Shown piece by piece: positions 22,086 to 22,227 of a stretch of 22,227 nt of DNA. Below the pieces are notes generated by a model, which did not search any database, was not told the DNA's origin, and saw nothing but the letters and a program-made list of their open reading frames with translations. How positions within the stretch are numbered: position 1 is the stretch's first letter; each line of letters opens with the position of its first letter. The stretch spans positions 1 to 22,227 of the forward strand of contig JBARRR010000189.1 in assembly GCA_049644325.1 (NCBI GenBank). The letters are read 5' to 3'. A program made the translations under genes and the position numbers. Source of the DNA: DASZHA01 sp049644325. GTDB lineage: Bacteria > Chloroflexota > Dormibacteria > DASZGP01.

Positions 22086-22227
22086 TGGCGGCGATGCACA
22101 AGTTCCGCGTCGTCGCCTACTCGTTCGAGGGTGCCCGCACCGCGATAACGGTTAGCGCACCCACCGCGGAGGACGCTCAGCGCAAGCTCTGGGACGACGG
22201 CTTCCGCATCGTGGAGATGAAGTCGGG
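22085..22227 (+). CDS. pilC: Type IV pilus platform protein PilC (GspF family), N-terminal part
   Basis: Frame from ATG 22085, overlapping the pilB stop and open to the window edge (47 complete codons visible). ATG 22094 is an alternative start. It reads MHKFRVVAYSFEGARTAITV then SAPTAEDAQRKLWDDGFRIVEM, the small N-terminal beta-rich element of the T2SSF/PilC family (form KFxYxAxDxxGxxxxGxixAxs..EAxxxLxxxGxxvxxi). Position after pilB supports it. PilC is the inner-membrane platform on which PilB and PilT act. Confidence 0.75.
   Translation, partial: MAAMHKFRVVAYSFEGARTAITVSAPTAEDAQRKLWDDGFRIVEMKS

Noticed and set aside
1..22227. CRISPR arrays, tRNA or rRNA genes, insertion sequences, phage genes
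   Set aside because: No spaced direct-repeat arrays, no tRNA-like cloverleaf, no transposase or integrase motifs and no terminal inverted repeats were noticed on either strand.

Overview
High-GC bacterial chromosome segment built around the cell surface: exopolysaccharide (EPS) synthesis, type IV pilus motors, a two-component system and a sulfolactate-forming gene pair. Gene density, GC-rich third codon positions, TANNNT-type -10 elements, some apparently leaderless starts and the gene mix suggest a soil-type high-GC lineage of the Chloroflexota/Dormibacterota kind. That placement is inference; no marker gene in the window fixes the phylum.

Layout. 1-203 (minus): start of a secreted DUF3494 ice-binding-like protein. 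613-3125 (plus): TMEM175-like channel and a deacetylase-like protein. 3162-4178 (minus): GH5 lipoprotein. 4302-6434 (plus): tandem two-domain glycosyltransferase. 6630-7781 (plus): Gfo/Idh/MocA (WbpB-like) sugar dehydrogenase. 7872-11863 (minus): three-gene EPS operon, in transcription order phosphoglycosyl transferase, Wzz-like co-polymerase with a dead kinase domain, Wzy/WaaL-like polymerase. 12173-13770 (plus): comA-comB (phosphosulfolactate synthase and phosphatase). 13964-15067 (plus): pilT. 15070-16778 (minus): WbpD-like acetyltransferase and WbpE-like aminotransferase. 17075-19404 (plus): GAF/HisKA_3 histidine kinase and NarL-type regulator. 19579-20268 (plus): orphan LuxR-type regulator with a degenerate receiver. 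20364-22085 (plus): pilB. 22085-22227 (plus): start of pilC.

How the genes fit together. The dehydrogenase, aminotransferase and acetyltransferase could build a 3-acetamido UDP-sugar. The phosphoglycosyl transferase would load the first sugar on the lipid carrier, the tandem glycosyltransferase would extend it, and Wzz/Wzy would polymerise it. PilB, PilT and PilC run a type IV pilus.

Main discovery. The promoter regions of nearly every surface or regulatory transcription unit here carry a 13-bp near-palindrome, consensus about GGGCATWWGTCCY. Two copies share an identical 17-bp core although about 13.8 kb apart. The copies lie about 75-100 bp before the start codons, and in five promoters the centre is 36 bp upstream of a TANNNT hexamer. 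The element resembles the DosR/DevR box. The window also encodes a DevS-like kinase and two LuxR-type regulators with nearly the same recognition helix. I propose a local regulon in which this module co-controls EPS, pili, sulfolactate synthesis and its own genes.
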